Assembly (NCBI RefSeq): GCF_035953295.1
Contig: NZ_CP108370.1
Location: forward strand, 1,860,001-1,924,000
DNA: 64,000 bases
Direction: 5' to 3'
From: Streptomyces sp. NBC_01335
Lineage (GTDB): Bacteria > Actinomycetota > Actinomycetes > Streptomycetales > Streptomycetaceae
A model generated the notes under the pieces. That model ran no database searches, was not told where the DNA came from, and was given only the letters and a program-made list of their open reading frames with translations. Positions 9,781 through 18,660 of this stretch are shown one piece after another; within the stretch, counting starts at the first letter, position 1, and the number at the start of each line of letters is the position of its first letter. The position numbers and the translations under genes are program-made.

Positions 9781-11021
9781 CCGCCGCCGGCACTGAGGCC
9801 GCGCGCCCGGGGGCGGAGCACCGGGAGACGACCCGGCGGGCGCGGATCGAGGGCCTGCTGCTGGGGCTCGCCGCCGGGGACGCGGCCGGCTGGCCCGCCG
9901 CCCGGCACCGGGCGGCCCGGATGCCCGAGTGGACCCGGCGGCTCACCCGGGAGCTGGACACTTTCGCCGAGCAGAACGCGACGACCACGCTGCCGGTGCC
10001 GATCGCGCTGAACCAGCCGCCGGAGCCGTTGCGGCTCGGCCCCTCCGACGACGCCGAGTGGGCCGCGTTCGCCGCCGGTACGGTGCTCGCGGCGGCGGCC
10101 GACGAGGCGTACGGGCTCGCGCCCTCCCGCCGGGTGCGCGACGCGGTGGACCGCGCCTGGAACGCGCTGGCCGCCAAGGTCGCGGCAGCCAGCGAGCGCG
10201 CGCCGGAGGTGGAGGCGGCGGTGCTGCCGCTGCGCGCCCGGATCTCGGTGCGCGCCGGGCTCGGCAACCTCGCCGCCGGGCTGCGGCCCCCGGCCACCGG
10301 CCACGACAACCCGCACTACTTCGACGACGCCGCCTGCGTGCGGGCCGCGGTGCTCGCGGTGGTGCACCCGGGCGATCCGGCCGCCGCGGCGGCGCTCGCC
10401 GAGTTCGACGCCCGCTACACGCAGGACGGCGACGGGGTGCACGGCGCGCGGGCCATCGCCGCCGCGATCGCCGAGGCGCTCGCCGGGGCGGACGTGAGAG
10501 CGGTGGTGGACGCGGCGCTCGCGCAGCTTCCCGAGGGCACCGAGATCGCCCGCAACGCGGTGCACGCGGTGCGCCTGGCACGGGAGTTCGCGGACGAGCC
10601 CGCCGGGGCGTTCTCGCTCGTGCCGGTGCTGGAGCATCAAATCGTCGACCACGTCTACAGCTACGGGATCGCGGCCGCCGAGACGGTGCCGGTGGCGCTG
10701 GCGCTGACCACCGCGGCGCGGGGCCAGATCGCCCAGGCGGTCCCGGCCGCGGCGTGTCTCTCCCGGGTCGCGGATTCGGCGCCCGCGCTCGCCGGGGCGC
10801 TGACCGGGACGCTCGGCGGCATCCGGACCGTACCGTCCGGGTGGCGGGAGGCGTGCCGCACCCTCGCCGGATGTGCGCTGCCCCGGCTCGCGGGCATGGA
10901 TCTGATCGAACTCGCCGGGCTGCTCGCAGCCACGGAACAGGCCGCCCCGGGTGGACAATTCAGTCATGATGCACGCAGTGAGTACTCAACACCCCGTATC
11001 GGACACGCTTTCCCTCGATGA
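9777..11021 (+). CDS. ADP-ribosylglycohydrolase-like protein 2, metal site degenerate
   Basis: This 414-residue paralogue of its neighbours keeps the N-terminal GLLLGLAAGDAAG motif. The first metal motif is altered to SDDAE (residues 90-94), and the usual G-x-D-x-D-[ST] motif near the C-terminus is replaced by SRVADSAPALAG (about 328-339), which lacks two of the acidic ligands. It probably cannot bind the second Mg normally and may be a pseudoenzyme or a partner subunit. The ATG overlaps the stop of gene 1. Its 3' end overlaps the start of gene 3 by about 56 nt, an unusually long overlap for this chain, so the last about 20 residues are probably not conserved. Confidence 0.75.
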   Translation: MTAAGTEAARPGAEHRETTRRARIEGLLLGLAAGDAAGWPAARHRAARMPEWTRRLTRELDTFAEQNATTTLPVPIALNQPPEPLRLGPSDDAEWAAFAAGTVLAAAADEAYGLAPSRRVRDAVDRAWNALAAKVAAASERAPEVEAAVLPLRARISVRAGLGNLAAGLRPPATGHDNPHYFDDAACVRAAVLAVVHPGDPAAAAALAEFDARYTQDGDGVHGARAIAAAIAEALAGADVRAVVDAALAQLPEGTEIARNAVHAVRLAREFADEPAGAFSLVPVLEHQIVDHVYSYGIAAAETVPVALALTTAARGQIAQAVPAAACLSRVADSAPALAGALTGTLGGIRTVPSGWREACRTLAGCALPRLAGMDLIELAGLLAATEQAAPGGQFSHDARSEYSTPRIGHAFPR

Positions 11022-12150
11022 ACGAGTGAGCGGTGCCCTTGTCGGCGCCGCCGTCGGCGATGCCCTCGGGGGCCCGGTCGAAGGCTGGACCTCCGAGCAG
11101 ATCGCGGAGCGGCACGGCGGGCGGGTGCACGGGATCGTCGGCCCCTGGTACGGCGACGACTGGCGCACCGCCCGCCCGATCGCCCCGTACCACAAGGGTG
11201 ATGGGCACGTCACCGACGACACCTTGATGACCCACGCGCTGGTACGGGTCTACGACGCGGTCCGCGACCACCTGGACGCGTACGCGGTCGCCACGCACCT
11301 GGTCCCGGACCTGATCTCCACCCCGCGCTGGATTCCGGAGCTGGAGGCGGAGGCGCTGCCGTTGCAGCGGATCTTCCTCGCGGAGAAGTGGCTCGTGGCG
11401 CGGGTGCACTACGGGCACGTCGACCCGCGCGAGGCGGGCAGCGGAAACATCGTCAACTGCGGTGCGGCGATGTACATGGCGCCGGTCGGCCTGGTCAACG
11501 CGGCCCACCCGGCGGCGGCTTACGCGGAGGCGCTGGAGGTCGCGGCGCCGCACCAGTCCAGTTACGGCCGGGAGGCGGCCGGGGTGTTCGCGGCGGCGGT
11601 CGCCGCGGCGTGCACGCCGGGCGCCACGCCCGTCTCCGTGGTGGAGGCGTGCCTGGCGCTCGCCAAGGACGGTACCCGCGCGGCGATCGAGGCGGTGTGC
11701 GAGGAGGCGGTCCGGCACGGCGACCCCGAGTCGGCGCTGGTGCCGCTGCGGGAGGCGGTCGCCCCCTTCGACACGGTCGGCCCGGACTACCGCTCCCCTT
11801 CGCTGGGCGCCCGCCGGCCGTCCCGGCTGCACTCGATCGAGGAACTGCCCGTCGCCCTGGGCATGCTGCTGGCCGGCGGCGGCGACTACCGCCGTACGGT
11901 GCTGGGTTCGGTGAACTACGGGCGCGACTGCGATTCGATCGCCACCATGAGCGGCGCGATCGTCGGCGCGCTGTACGGGGAGGCGGCGGTGCCCGAGGAG
12001 TGGGCGAAGACGGTCGCCGAGGCGAGCCGGCTCGACCTGCACGCCCCGGCGCGGACCCTGACGGCGGTGGCGCGCGAGGTGTTCGCCGCCGACACCACCC
12101 GCCGCCGCGCCCATGAGGCGGCCTTCGCGGTACTGGCGGGTGAGCGGTGA
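10966..12150 (+). CDS. ADP-ribosylglycohydrolase family protein 3
   Basis: ARH-fold hydrolase of 394 residues. Motifs: GALVGAAVGDALGGP near the N-terminus, first metal motif VTDDT near residue 83, and second metal motif GRDCDSIA near 319, so the binuclear site looks intact. The first motif is followed by LMTHALV, as in many ARH proteins. The start could be GTG 10951, ATG 10966 or ATG 10969; none has a clear ribosome site, which fits re-initiation from gene 2. The stop overlaps the GTG of gene 4 (GTGA). The substrate is not evident from sequence. Confidence 0.85.
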   Translation: MMHAVSTQHPVSDTLSLDERVSGALVGAAVGDALGGPVEGWTSEQIAERHGGRVHGIVGPWYGDDWRTARPIAPYHKGDGHVTDDTLMTHALVRVYDAVRDHLDAYAVATHLVPDLISTPRWIPELEAEALPLQRIFLAEKWLVARVHYGHVDPREAGSGNIVNCGAAMYMAPVGLVNAAHPAAAYAEALEVAAPHQSSYGREAAGVFAAAVAAACTPGATPVSVVEACLALAKDGTRAAIEAVCEEAVRHGDPESALVPLREAVAPFDTVGPDYRSPSLGARRPSRLHSIEELPVALGMLLAGGGDYRRTVLGSVNYGRDCDSIATMSGAIVGALYGEAAVPEEWAKTVAEASRLDLHAPARTLTAVAREVFAADTTRRRAHEAAFAVLAGER

Positions 12151-13550
12151 ACGTACGGCTGACCTGGGTCCAGCCCGAGGACCTGATCGGGCACGAACTG
12201 CGCCAGGCCGAGCAGGACGGCCGCGACGCCTCGGAGATCGCGGCGCGGTGGTACGCGGCCGGGGGGCCGCCCGCACCGGAGCGGGCCGGGGCCTCCGAGC
12301 CGCCCGCACCGCCCCGGCTGCGCGCGCTCGCCGAGCGACTGCTCGACGAACTCGCCCTTTTGGAGAGCCCGTTGGCCGCCGAGGAGCCCACGGACCTGGC
12401 GGTGATCCGGGCGCTCTGCCCGCGGTGGCCCACCCCGCCGGCCGCCCGGCCCGCCCCCGACCGGGGCCGGCTGCACGCCGGGTGGCTGGGCCGGGCGGCG
12501 GGCTGCCTGCTCGGCAAGCCGGTGGAGAAGCTCCCGCTGGAGGGCATTCGCGCGCTCGCCCGCGCCACCGGCAACTGGCCGCTGTCCGACTGGTTCACCG
12601 CCCGGGGCGTACCCGCCGGGCTGCTCGCCGCGTACCCGTGGAACCGCCGCTCGGGGCCGACCTCGCTGGCGGAGAACATCGACGGGATGCCGGAGGACGA
12701 CGATCTCAACTTCCCGCTGCTGACGGTGGTGTTGCTCCGGCGGCACGGGCGCGGCTTCACCACGGAGGACCTCGCGCGGCTCTGGCTGGACGAGTTGCCG
12801 GCCGGCCGGGTGTTCACCGCCGAGCGGATCGCGTACCGCAACCTGCTGGACGGGGTGGAGCCGCCCGGGACGGCCCGGTACCGCAACCCGTTCCGGGAGT
12901 GGATCGGGGCGCAGATCCGTGCCGACGTGCACGGCTGGACCTGCCCGGGCGATCCGGGCGCGGCGGCGGAGCAGGCGCACCGCGACGCGGTCCTCACCCA
13001 CACGGCGAACGGCGTGTACGGGGCGATGTTCACGGCGGCGGCGCTGGCGGAGGCGGCCGGCGGGGCGAGCGACGTGCACGGCTGCCTGGCCGCCGGGCTG
13101 CGGGTGGTGCCGCCCGGGTCCCGGTACGCGCGTGCGGTGCGGCTCGGCATCGAGGCGGCCGGGGCGGCGAAGGCCGCGGGGGCGGCAGGGGCTGCGGGGA
13201 CGGCGGGCGGCTTCGACGCCGTCGTCGACCGGCTGCACGAGGTCTACGCCGCCACGCACCACTGGGTGCACGTGCTGCCCAACGCGGCGCTGCTGGCCGC
13301 CGCCCTCACCCACGCCGACGGCGACTTCACCCGCTCGGTCGGCAACGCCGTGATGGGCGGCTGGGACACCGACTCGAACGGGGCGACCGCCGGGTCCCTC
13401 GCCGGGCTGCTGGCGGGCGGTCCGGGCGCCCTGCCGGACCGCTGGACCGCCCCGCTGAAGAACCGGCTCGCCACCTCGGTGCCGGGATTCGACGGCATCG
13501 GCTTCGACACCCTCGCCGAACAGACCTATCAGGAGGCTCTGCGCCCATGA
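12147..13550 (+). CDS. ADP-ribosylglycohydrolase family protein 4
   Basis: This 467-residue protein has an about 110-residue N-terminal extension rich in Pro, Ala and Glu ahead of the ARH domain. The domain begins with GWLGRAAGCLLGKP, differing from the GDA.G form of the others. The first metal motif is EDDDLN (near 183) and the second GWDTDSNGATAG (near 405), both with acidic ligands in place. This belongs to a different ARH subfamily from proteins 1 and 3, so the operon encodes divergent rather than freshly duplicated hydrolases. GTG 12147 overlaps the previous stop. The kinase gene follows with an ATGA overlap. Confidence 0.85.
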   Translation: MNVRLTWVQPEDLIGHELRQAEQDGRDASEIAARWYAAGGPPAPERAGASEPPAPPRLRALAERLLDELALLESPLAAEEPTDLAVIRALCPRWPTPPAARPAPDRGRLHAGWLGRAAGCLLGKPVEKLPLEGIRALARATGNWPLSDWFTARGVPAGLLAAYPWNRRSGPTSLAENIDGMPEDDDLNFPLLTVVLLRRHGRGFTTEDLARLWLDELPAGRVFTAERIAYRNLLDGVEPPGTARYRNPFREWIGAQIRADVHGWTCPGDPGAAAEQAHRDAVLTHTANGVYGAMFTAAALAEAAGGASDVHGCLAAGLRVVPPGSRYARAVRLGIEAAGAAKAAGAAGAAGTAGGFDAVVDRLHEVYAATHHWVHVLPNAALLAAALTHADGDFTRSVGNAVMGGWDTDSNGATAGSLAGLLAGGPGALPDRWTAPLKNRLATSVPGFDGIGFDTLAEQTYQEALRP

Positions 13551-14431
13551 CCCGTATCGCGGTGCTCGGCAGCATCAACATGGATCTCGTCGCCTACGTC
13601 GCACGGGCGCCCGCACTCGGCGAGACCGTCGCCGGGAGGGAGTTCCGTACGGTACCCGGCGGCAAGGGCGCCAACCAGGCGGTCGCCGCCGCGCGGGCGG
13701 GCGGGGAGGTCGCGATGATCGGCGCGGTCGGCGCCGACGCGTACGGCTCGCAGTTGCGGGGCGGCCTGGAGAGCGCGGGGATCGACACCGCTCTCGTGCG
13801 GACGGCCGAGGGCGCGAGCGGCACGGCGCACATCGTGGTCGACGACTCCGGCGCCAACGCGATCGTGGTGGTGCCCGGCGCGAACGGCACGTTCACCGCA
13901 CTCGGCCCGGCCGAAGAGGAGGCGGCGGCCTCGGCCGATCTGCTGCTGCTCCAGCTGGAGCTGCCGCTCTCCGCCGTGACCGAGGGGGCGCGGGCCGCGC
14001 ACGCCCGGGGCGTGCGGACCATCCTCACCCCGGCCCCCGTCCAGCCGCTGCCGGACGAGCTCCTGGACCACGTCGACCTGCTGGTCCCCAACGAGCACGA
14101 GGCGGCGCAGCTCTCCGGCTACGAGGATCCGGAAGCCGCCGCGCGGGTCCTGCTCCGCAAGGTGCCGGAGGTCGTCATCACCCTCGGCTCGAAGGGCTGC
14201 CTGTACGCGGCCCGGGGCGCCGAGCCGGTGCGCTTCCCCGCCCTTCAGGTGACCACGGTCGACACGACCGGCGCGGGCGACACCTTCGTCGGGACGCTGG
14301 CCGTGGCCCTCGGTGAGGGGCGTCCGGTGGCCGAGGCGGTCGCCTGGGCGTCCTCGGCCGCCGCCCTCTGCGTCCAGAAGCCGGGCGCGTCCACCTCCAT
14401 GCCCTACCGAAGCGAGATCGATGCCTCATGA
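13547..14431 (+). CDS. Ribokinase-type PfkB sugar kinase
   Basis: 294-residue carbohydrate kinase of the PfkB/ribokinase family, expected to phosphorylate ribose or a similar pentose with ATP. The N-terminal signature GGKGANQAVAAARAGG begins at residue 38, and the C-terminal catalytic signature DTTGAGDTFVGTLA contains the base aspartate. Overlapping ATGA junctions on both sides place it inside the glycohydrolase operon, where it would act on sugar released by the hydrolases. Ribokinase itself is the best guess. Ribose specificity is not proven, and no ribose transporter genes accompany it. Confidence 0.85.
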   Translation: MTRIAVLGSINMDLVAYVARAPALGETVAGREFRTVPGGKGANQAVAAARAGGEVAMIGAVGADAYGSQLRGGLESAGIDTALVRTAEGASGTAHIVVDDSGANAIVVVPGANGTFTALGPAEEEAAASADLLLLQLELPLSAVTEGARAAHARGVRTILTPAPVQPLPDELLDHVDLLVPNEHEAAQLSGYEDPEAAARVLLRKVPEVVITLGSKGCLYAARGAEPVRFPALQVTTVDTTGAGDTFVGTLAVALGEGRPVAEAVAWASSAAALCVQKPGASTSMPYRSEIDAS

Positions 14432-15639
14432 CCGAATCCGGGACCACCCCCACGCACACTCCTCTGTCGGGCCTGCGGGTCCTGGACCTCGCCACCCTCT
14501 TCGCCGGTCCGCTCGCGGCGACCATGCTCGGTGACTTCGGCGCCGAGGTGATCAAGGTCGAGCATCCGCGCAAACCCGATCCTTCGCGCGGTCACGGCCC
14601 CGCGAAGGACGGGGTCGGCCTCTGGTGGAAGCTGCTGGGCCGCAACAAGCGCAACCTCACCCTGGACCTGTCCAGCCCCGGCGGGCGCGAGGTGCTGCTG
14701 CGGCTGGCCGCCGAGACCGATGTGATCATCGAGAACTTCCGGCCCGGGACCCTGGAGCGCTGGGGCCTCGGCTGGGAGGAGCTGGAGGCGGTCAACCCGC
14801 GGCTGGTGCTGACCCGGGTGACGGCCTTCGGGCAGTTCGGCCCGTACTCGCACCGGCCGGGGTTCGGGACGCTCGCCGAGGCGATGAGCGGTTTCGCGTC
14901 GATCACCGGTGAGCCGGAGGGGCCGCCGACGCTGCCGCCGTTCGGCCTCGCCGACTCGATCGCGGCGCTCGCCACCGCGTACGCCGTGATGGCCGCGCTC
15001 GCCGGGCGCGACCGCACCGGGCGGGGGCAGGTGGTCGACATGGCGATCATCGAGCCGATCCTGACGGTGCTGGGCCCGCAGCCGCTCTGGTTCGACCAGC
15101 TCGGCCATGTCCAGCAGCGCACCGGCAACCGCTCGCGGAACAACGCCCCGCGCAACACCTACCGCACCTCGGACGGCCAGTGGGTCGCGGTCTCCACCTC
15201 GGCGCAGTCGATCGCCGAGCGGGTGATGCGGCTGGTCGGGCGCCCCGAGCTGATCGACGAGCCGTGGTTCGCCTCGGGCGCGACCCGGGCGGAGCACGCG
15301 GACGAGCTGGACGGGGCGGTCGGGTCGTGGATCGCCCGGCACACCCGGGACGACGCGCTCGCCGAGTTCGAGAAGGCGGAGGCGGCCATCGCCCCCGTCT
15401 ACGACGTGCGGGACGTGATGGAGGACCCGCAGTACCGGGCGCTGGACAGCGTGACGGAGGTGGACGACCCGGAGCTGGGGCCGCTGCGGATGCAGAACGT
15501 CCTCTTCCGGCTCTCCGAGACTCCGGGCGGCATCCGGTGGGCGGGCCGCCCGCACGGGGCCGACACCGAGGAGATCCTCACCGAGCTCGGCCTCTCCGGC
15601 GAGCGGATCGCGGCACTCCGTTCTCAGGGGGCGCTGTGA
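14428..15639 (+). CDS. CaiB/BaiF family (class III) CoA-transferase
   Basis: 403 residues, the usual length for a class III CoA-transferase, which moves CoA between two carboxylic acids through an aspartyl intermediate. The N-terminal VLDLATLFAGPLAATMLGDF followed by GAEVIKVEHP is characteristic. GRGQVVDMAIIEP holds the predicted catalytic aspartate near residue 205. The ATG overlaps the kinase stop, and the stop overlaps the GTG of the lyase gene. Next to a CitE/HpcH-type lyase it suggests CoA activation of an organic acid followed by C-C cleavage. The acid cannot be named from sequence. Confidence 0.88.
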   Translation: MTESGTTPTHTPLSGLRVLDLATLFAGPLAATMLGDFGAEVIKVEHPRKPDPSRGHGPAKDGVGLWWKLLGRNKRNLTLDLSSPGGREVLLRLAAETDVIIENFRPGTLERWGLGWEELEAVNPRLVLTRVTAFGQFGPYSHRPGFGTLAEAMSGFASITGEPEGPPTLPPFGLADSIAALATAYAVMAALAGRDRTGRGQVVDMAIIEPILTVLGPQPLWFDQLGHVQQRTGNRSRNNAPRNTYRTSDGQWVAVSTSAQSIAERVMRLVGRPELIDEPWFASGATRAEHADELDGAVGSWIARHTRDDALAEFEKAEAAIAPVYDVRDVMEDPQYRALDSVTEVDDPELGPLRMQNVLFRLSETPGGIRWAGRPHGADTEEILTELGLSGERIAALRSQGAL

Positions 15640-16559
15640 CGGCGGCCGAGGCGCGCCCGCGCCCCACCGGGTCCGTCGCGCCCGGCGACACCTCCTCGTA
15701 CGACACGTACGACTCGACTCCCGTGCCGCTGACCTGGCTCTACGTCCCCGGGGACCGGCCGGAGGTGGTGCTCAAGGCGCTGGGCGCGGGGGCGGACGTG
15801 GTGATCGTGGACCTGGAGGACGCGGTCGCCCCGGGCCGCAAGGAGTACGCCCGGTCCGCGACCGCCGAGCTGCTCACCGATCCGGTGACCTGCGCCGAGG
15901 ACGCCGTGCCCGTCCATGTGCGGGTGCACGGGGAGGACGACGTGCGGGCGCTCGCGGGGCTGCCCGGGCTCTCCGGGATACGGCTCCCCAAGGTCACGCA
16001 CGCGGCGTCCGTGCACCATGTGGCGGCGCTCGCCCCGAGCGTTCCGCTCTATCCGCTGCTCGAATCGGCGCTCGCGATCGAGCACGCCTACTCGATCGCC
16101 TCGGCCCACCACGACGTGCGGGGCATCGCGATCGGCGAGTCGGACCTCCGCGCCGATCTGGGCGTACGGGACGACGTCGGGCTCGACTGGTCGCGCAGCC
16201 GGATCGTGGTGGCGGCGCGGGCTGCCGGGCTGGAGCCGCCGACGCAGTCGGTCTTCCCCGACGTACGCGACCTGGACGGGCTCTGGGCCTCCTGCGGACG
16301 GGGGCGGGCGCTGGGGATGCTGGGGCGGGCGGCGATCCACCCGCGCCAGCTGCCGGTGATCGAGCGGGCCTTCCGGCCGACCGACCAGGAGCTGGAGGCC
16401 GCCGAGGAGATCGTGGCGGCGGCCCGTACGGACGCGGGCGCGCTGGCGCTGCCGGACGGCCGGTTCGTGGACGCGGCGGTCGCCGCCGCCGCGCACCGCA
16501 CCCTGGCCCTCGGACGGCGGACGGCCGGGTCGGCCGGGTCGGGGGCGCCCGTCGGCTGA
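15636..16559 (+). CDS. HpcH/HpaI-CitE family C-C lyase
   Basis: This 307-residue TIM-barrel lyase resembles citrate lyase beta subunits and malyl-CoA/beta-methylmalyl-CoA lyases. After about 35 unconserved residues it shows LYVPGDRPEVVLKALG and the Mg-binding IVDLEDAV. GESDLRADLGV and GRAAIHPRQLPVIERAF near the C-terminus are typical of the CitE-like branch. Stand-alone CitE-like proteins generally act on a CoA thioester, matching the CoA-transferase just upstream. GTG 15636 overlaps the upstream stop. It is the last gene of the chain, followed by a bidirectional terminator at 16599-16630. Confidence 0.85.
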   Translation: MTAAEARPRPTGSVAPGDTSSYDTYDSTPVPLTWLYVPGDRPEVVLKALGAGADVVIVDLEDAVAPGRKEYARSATAELLTDPVTCAEDAVPVHVRVHGEDDVRALAGLPGLSGIRLPKVTHAASVHHVAALAPSVPLYPLLESALAIEHAYSIASAHHDVRGIAIGESDLRADLGVRDDVGLDWSRSRIVVAARAAGLEPPTQSVFPDVRDLDGLWASCGRGRALGMLGRAAIHPRQLPVIERAFRPTDQELEAAEEIVAAARTDAGALALPDGRFVDAAVAAAAHRTLALGRRTAGSAGSGAPVG

Positions 16560-16598
16560 CGGTCCCGCCGCCCGGATCACGGAGCCGGGACACGGGAA

Positions 16599-16630
16599 AG
16601 GCCGCCGCACCCGGTGGGGTGCGGCGGCCT
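16599..16630. terminator. Bidirectional terminator between the lyase gene and lgt
   Basis: Perfect 14-bp inverted repeat (AGGCCGCCGCACCC, 4-nt loop, GGGTGCGGCGGCCT) in the 87-bp gap between two convergent genes. Confidence 0.75.
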
Positions 16631-16646
16631 CGTGGTGTCCTGGGGC

Positions 16647-17669
16647 TCAGCTCGTACCGGCGGTACGGGCGGCGCCGTCGGTCTCCGGCTCGTCCGCCGC
16701 GTCGGTCACGACGGACTCGTCCGCCGTGTCGGTCTTCGTCGCGTCGGCCCTCACCAGATCGGCCTTCGTGCCGGTCGTGCCCTCGTCCGTCGCGTCCGGC
16801 TGCGCGTCCGCGTCGGTGGCGGTGTCCGCGTTGCCGTCGACGTCGGCGTCGCCGTCCTCCCGGGGTTCCACGATCTCCTCGCGGCCCGGACGCACCTTGG
16901 CCGAGATCACCAGGTAGGTGACGGCCAGCACGAAGACGATGATCGCGGTCCACACGTTGAGCCGCAGGCCGAGCACGTGGTGGGCCTCGTCGACCCGCAT
17001 GTACTCGATCCAGGCCCGGCCGGTGCAGTACGCGGCGACGTACAGGGCGAAGGCCCGGCCGTGCCCGAGCCGGAAGCGGCGGTCGGCCCAGATGACCAGC
17101 AGGGCGACACCGACGCACCAGAGCGACTCGTAGAGGAACGTCGGGTGGTAGATGCCGGCGACCCGGTTCGGGGCCTCGCTGATCTTCAGGCCCCACGGCA
17201 GGTCGGTCCTGCGCCCGTAGAGCTCCTGGTTGAACCAGTTGCCCCAGCGGCCGATGGCCTGGGCGAAGGCGATGCCGGGGGCGAGGGCGTCGGCCCAGGC
17301 CGGCAGCGGGATGCCCCGACGGCGGCAGCCGATCCAGGCACCGACCGCGCCGAGGGAGATGGCGCCCCAGATGCCGAGGCCGCCCTCCCACACCTTGAAG
17401 GCGTCCACCCAGTTCTGGCCGTCACCGAAGTACAGCTCGTAGTCGGTGATGACGTGGTAGAGACGGCCGCCCACGAGGCCGAAGGGCACCGCCCAGACGG
17501 CGATGTCGGCCACGGTGCCGGCTCTGCCGCCCCGGGCGATCCAGCGCTTGTTGCCGAACCAGACGGCGACGAAGACACCGATGATGATGCAGAACGCGTA
17601 GCCGCGGAGCGGGATCGGGCCGAGATCGATCACGCCGGTCGACGGGCTGGGAATGAAGGCAAGGTTCAT
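16647..17669 (-). CDS. lgt: Prolipoprotein diacylglyceryl transferase
   Basis: Lgt transfers diacylglycerol from phosphatidylglycerol to the lipobox cysteine of prolipoproteins in the cytoplasmic membrane. The 340-residue protein has the expected seven membrane helices, with GRLYHVITDYE near residue 75 and GRWGNWFNQELYGR near 145, which contain the conserved catalytic arginines and the Lgt signature. After the last helix (about residue 260) comes an about 75-residue tail dominated by Asp, Thr, Ala and Glu, not needed for the fold and variable between species. ATG 17669 starts the family-like MNLAFIPSPSTGVI. It follows the DsbA-like gene after 100 bp. Confidence 0.95.
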   Translation of the reverse strand: MNLAFIPSPSTGVIDLGPIPLRGYAFCIIIGVFVAVWFGNKRWIARGGRAGTVADIAVWAVPFGLVGGRLYHVITDYELYFGDGQNWVDAFKVWEGGLGIWGAISLGAVGAWIGCRRRGIPLPAWADALAPGIAFAQAIGRWGNWFNQELYGRRTDLPWGLKISEAPNRVAGIYHPTFLYESLWCVGVALLVIWADRRFRLGHGRAFALYVAAYCTGRAWIEYMRVDEAHHVLGLRLNVWTAIIVFVLAVTYLVISAKVRPGREEIVEPREDGDADVDGNADTATDADAQPDATDEGTTGTKADLVRADATKTDTADESVVTDAADEPETDGAARTAGTS

Positions 17670-17769
17670 GACGGAACCGACGCTACCCTGCCGGGCCGCG
17701 CGGACGGCACGTCACCCGGCAACGTCTGGGTAACAGGGGTGGAATCCACCGTCCTCCGCTCCACCGTGA

Positions 17770-18585
17770 TCAGGAGGCCGGGGGCGTCGGAGTGAGGGTG
17801 CCGGCCGGCTTGCCCTTGTTCGCCTCTTCCACCCACTTCTTGAGGTTGGCGACCGAGATCTGCTCGTCGCCCTTCTTCGGGAAGATGGACTCGCCGTTCA
17901 GCAGGGCGGTCGGGGTGCCCTGGAAACCGCCCTCGCTGAACGCGGTGTTCGACTTCGCGACCCAGGCGTTGTGCTTGCCGTCCTCCACGCAGCTGCGGAA
18001 GGTCGGGGTGTCCAGCCCGGTGACCTTCTTGGACAGGTCGATCAGGGTGCTGTCCTTGCCGAAGGCGTCGTCGGTCTCGGCGGGCTGGTTGCTGTAGAGG
18101 ACGTCGTGGTACGCCTTGAACTTGCCCGCGTCCTGGGCGCAGGCGGCGGCGTTCGCGGCGCGCACCGAGCCCGTGCCGCCCATGTTGCCGTCGATGATCG
18201 TGGCCAGGTGGTACTCCACCCGGAGCTGTCCGCTCTCCGTGAGCTCCCCGATCGTGGAGCGGAACGCGCTCTCGAACTGGGCGCAGACGGGGCAGCGGAA
18301 GTCCTCCCAGATGGTGAGCGTGGACGGGGCGTCGCTCGCTCCCACCGGGATGGCGAGGTCGTCCTTCCCGGTGGCTCCGGACGGGGCGACGACGGGGGCG
18401 GCGGTGTCGTCGTCGTCCCCGGCGTTGGCCGCGATCAGGCCGATCACGGCGGCCAGCGCCAGCACGCCGACCACCGCACCGGCGACGATCAGGGTGCGGC
18501 GGCGGCGCTCGCGCGCCTTCTCCTGCTCACGCTGCTGGACGAGCCGGTCACGCGCGGCCCTTCTTCCTTCATGGTTCTCGCTCAC
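17770..18585 (-). CDS. Membrane-anchored DsbA-like thioredoxin-fold protein
   Basis: 271 residues. A very basic N-terminus (RRAARDRLVQQREQEKARER) precedes one membrane helix (about 32-52), placing a DsbA-like domain outside the cell. The redox motif FRCPVCAQF lies near residue 97. A cis-Pro-type stretch QGTPTALLNG follows near 230. Probably forms or isomerises disulfides in exported proteins. GTG 18585 is chosen because the N-terminus matches a paralogue at 57169-57981. It lies only 15 nt after the trpA terminator hairpin and has no clear ribosome site, so the messenger may be nearly leaderless. Confidence 0.85.
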   Translation of the reverse strand: MSENHEGRRAARDRLVQQREQEKARERRRRTLIVAGAVVGVLALAAVIGLIAANAGDDDDTAAPVVAPSGATGKDDLAIPVGASDAPSTLTIWEDFRCPVCAQFESAFRSTIGELTESGQLRVEYHLATIIDGNMGGTGSVRAANAAACAQDAGKFKAYHDVLYSNQPAETDDAFGKDSTLIDLSKKVTGLDTPTFRSCVEDGKHNAWVAKSNTAFSEGGFQGTPTALLNGESIFPKKGDEQISVANLKKWVEEANKGKPAGTLTPTPPAS

Positions 18586-18600
18586 ACCCGCAGCAACGAA

Positions 18601-18628
18601 CCGGGGAGGCACTCGCGTGCCTCCCCGG
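18601..18628 (-). terminator. trpA terminator hairpin
   Basis: Perfect 12-bp inverted repeat (CCGGGGAGGCAC, loop TCGC, GTGCCTCCCCGG) 32 nt downstream of the trpA stop and immediately before the DsbA-like gene. Confidence 0.7.
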
Positions 18629-18660
18629 TCCCACTCCACCCGTACGGGTGACGTGATGCG

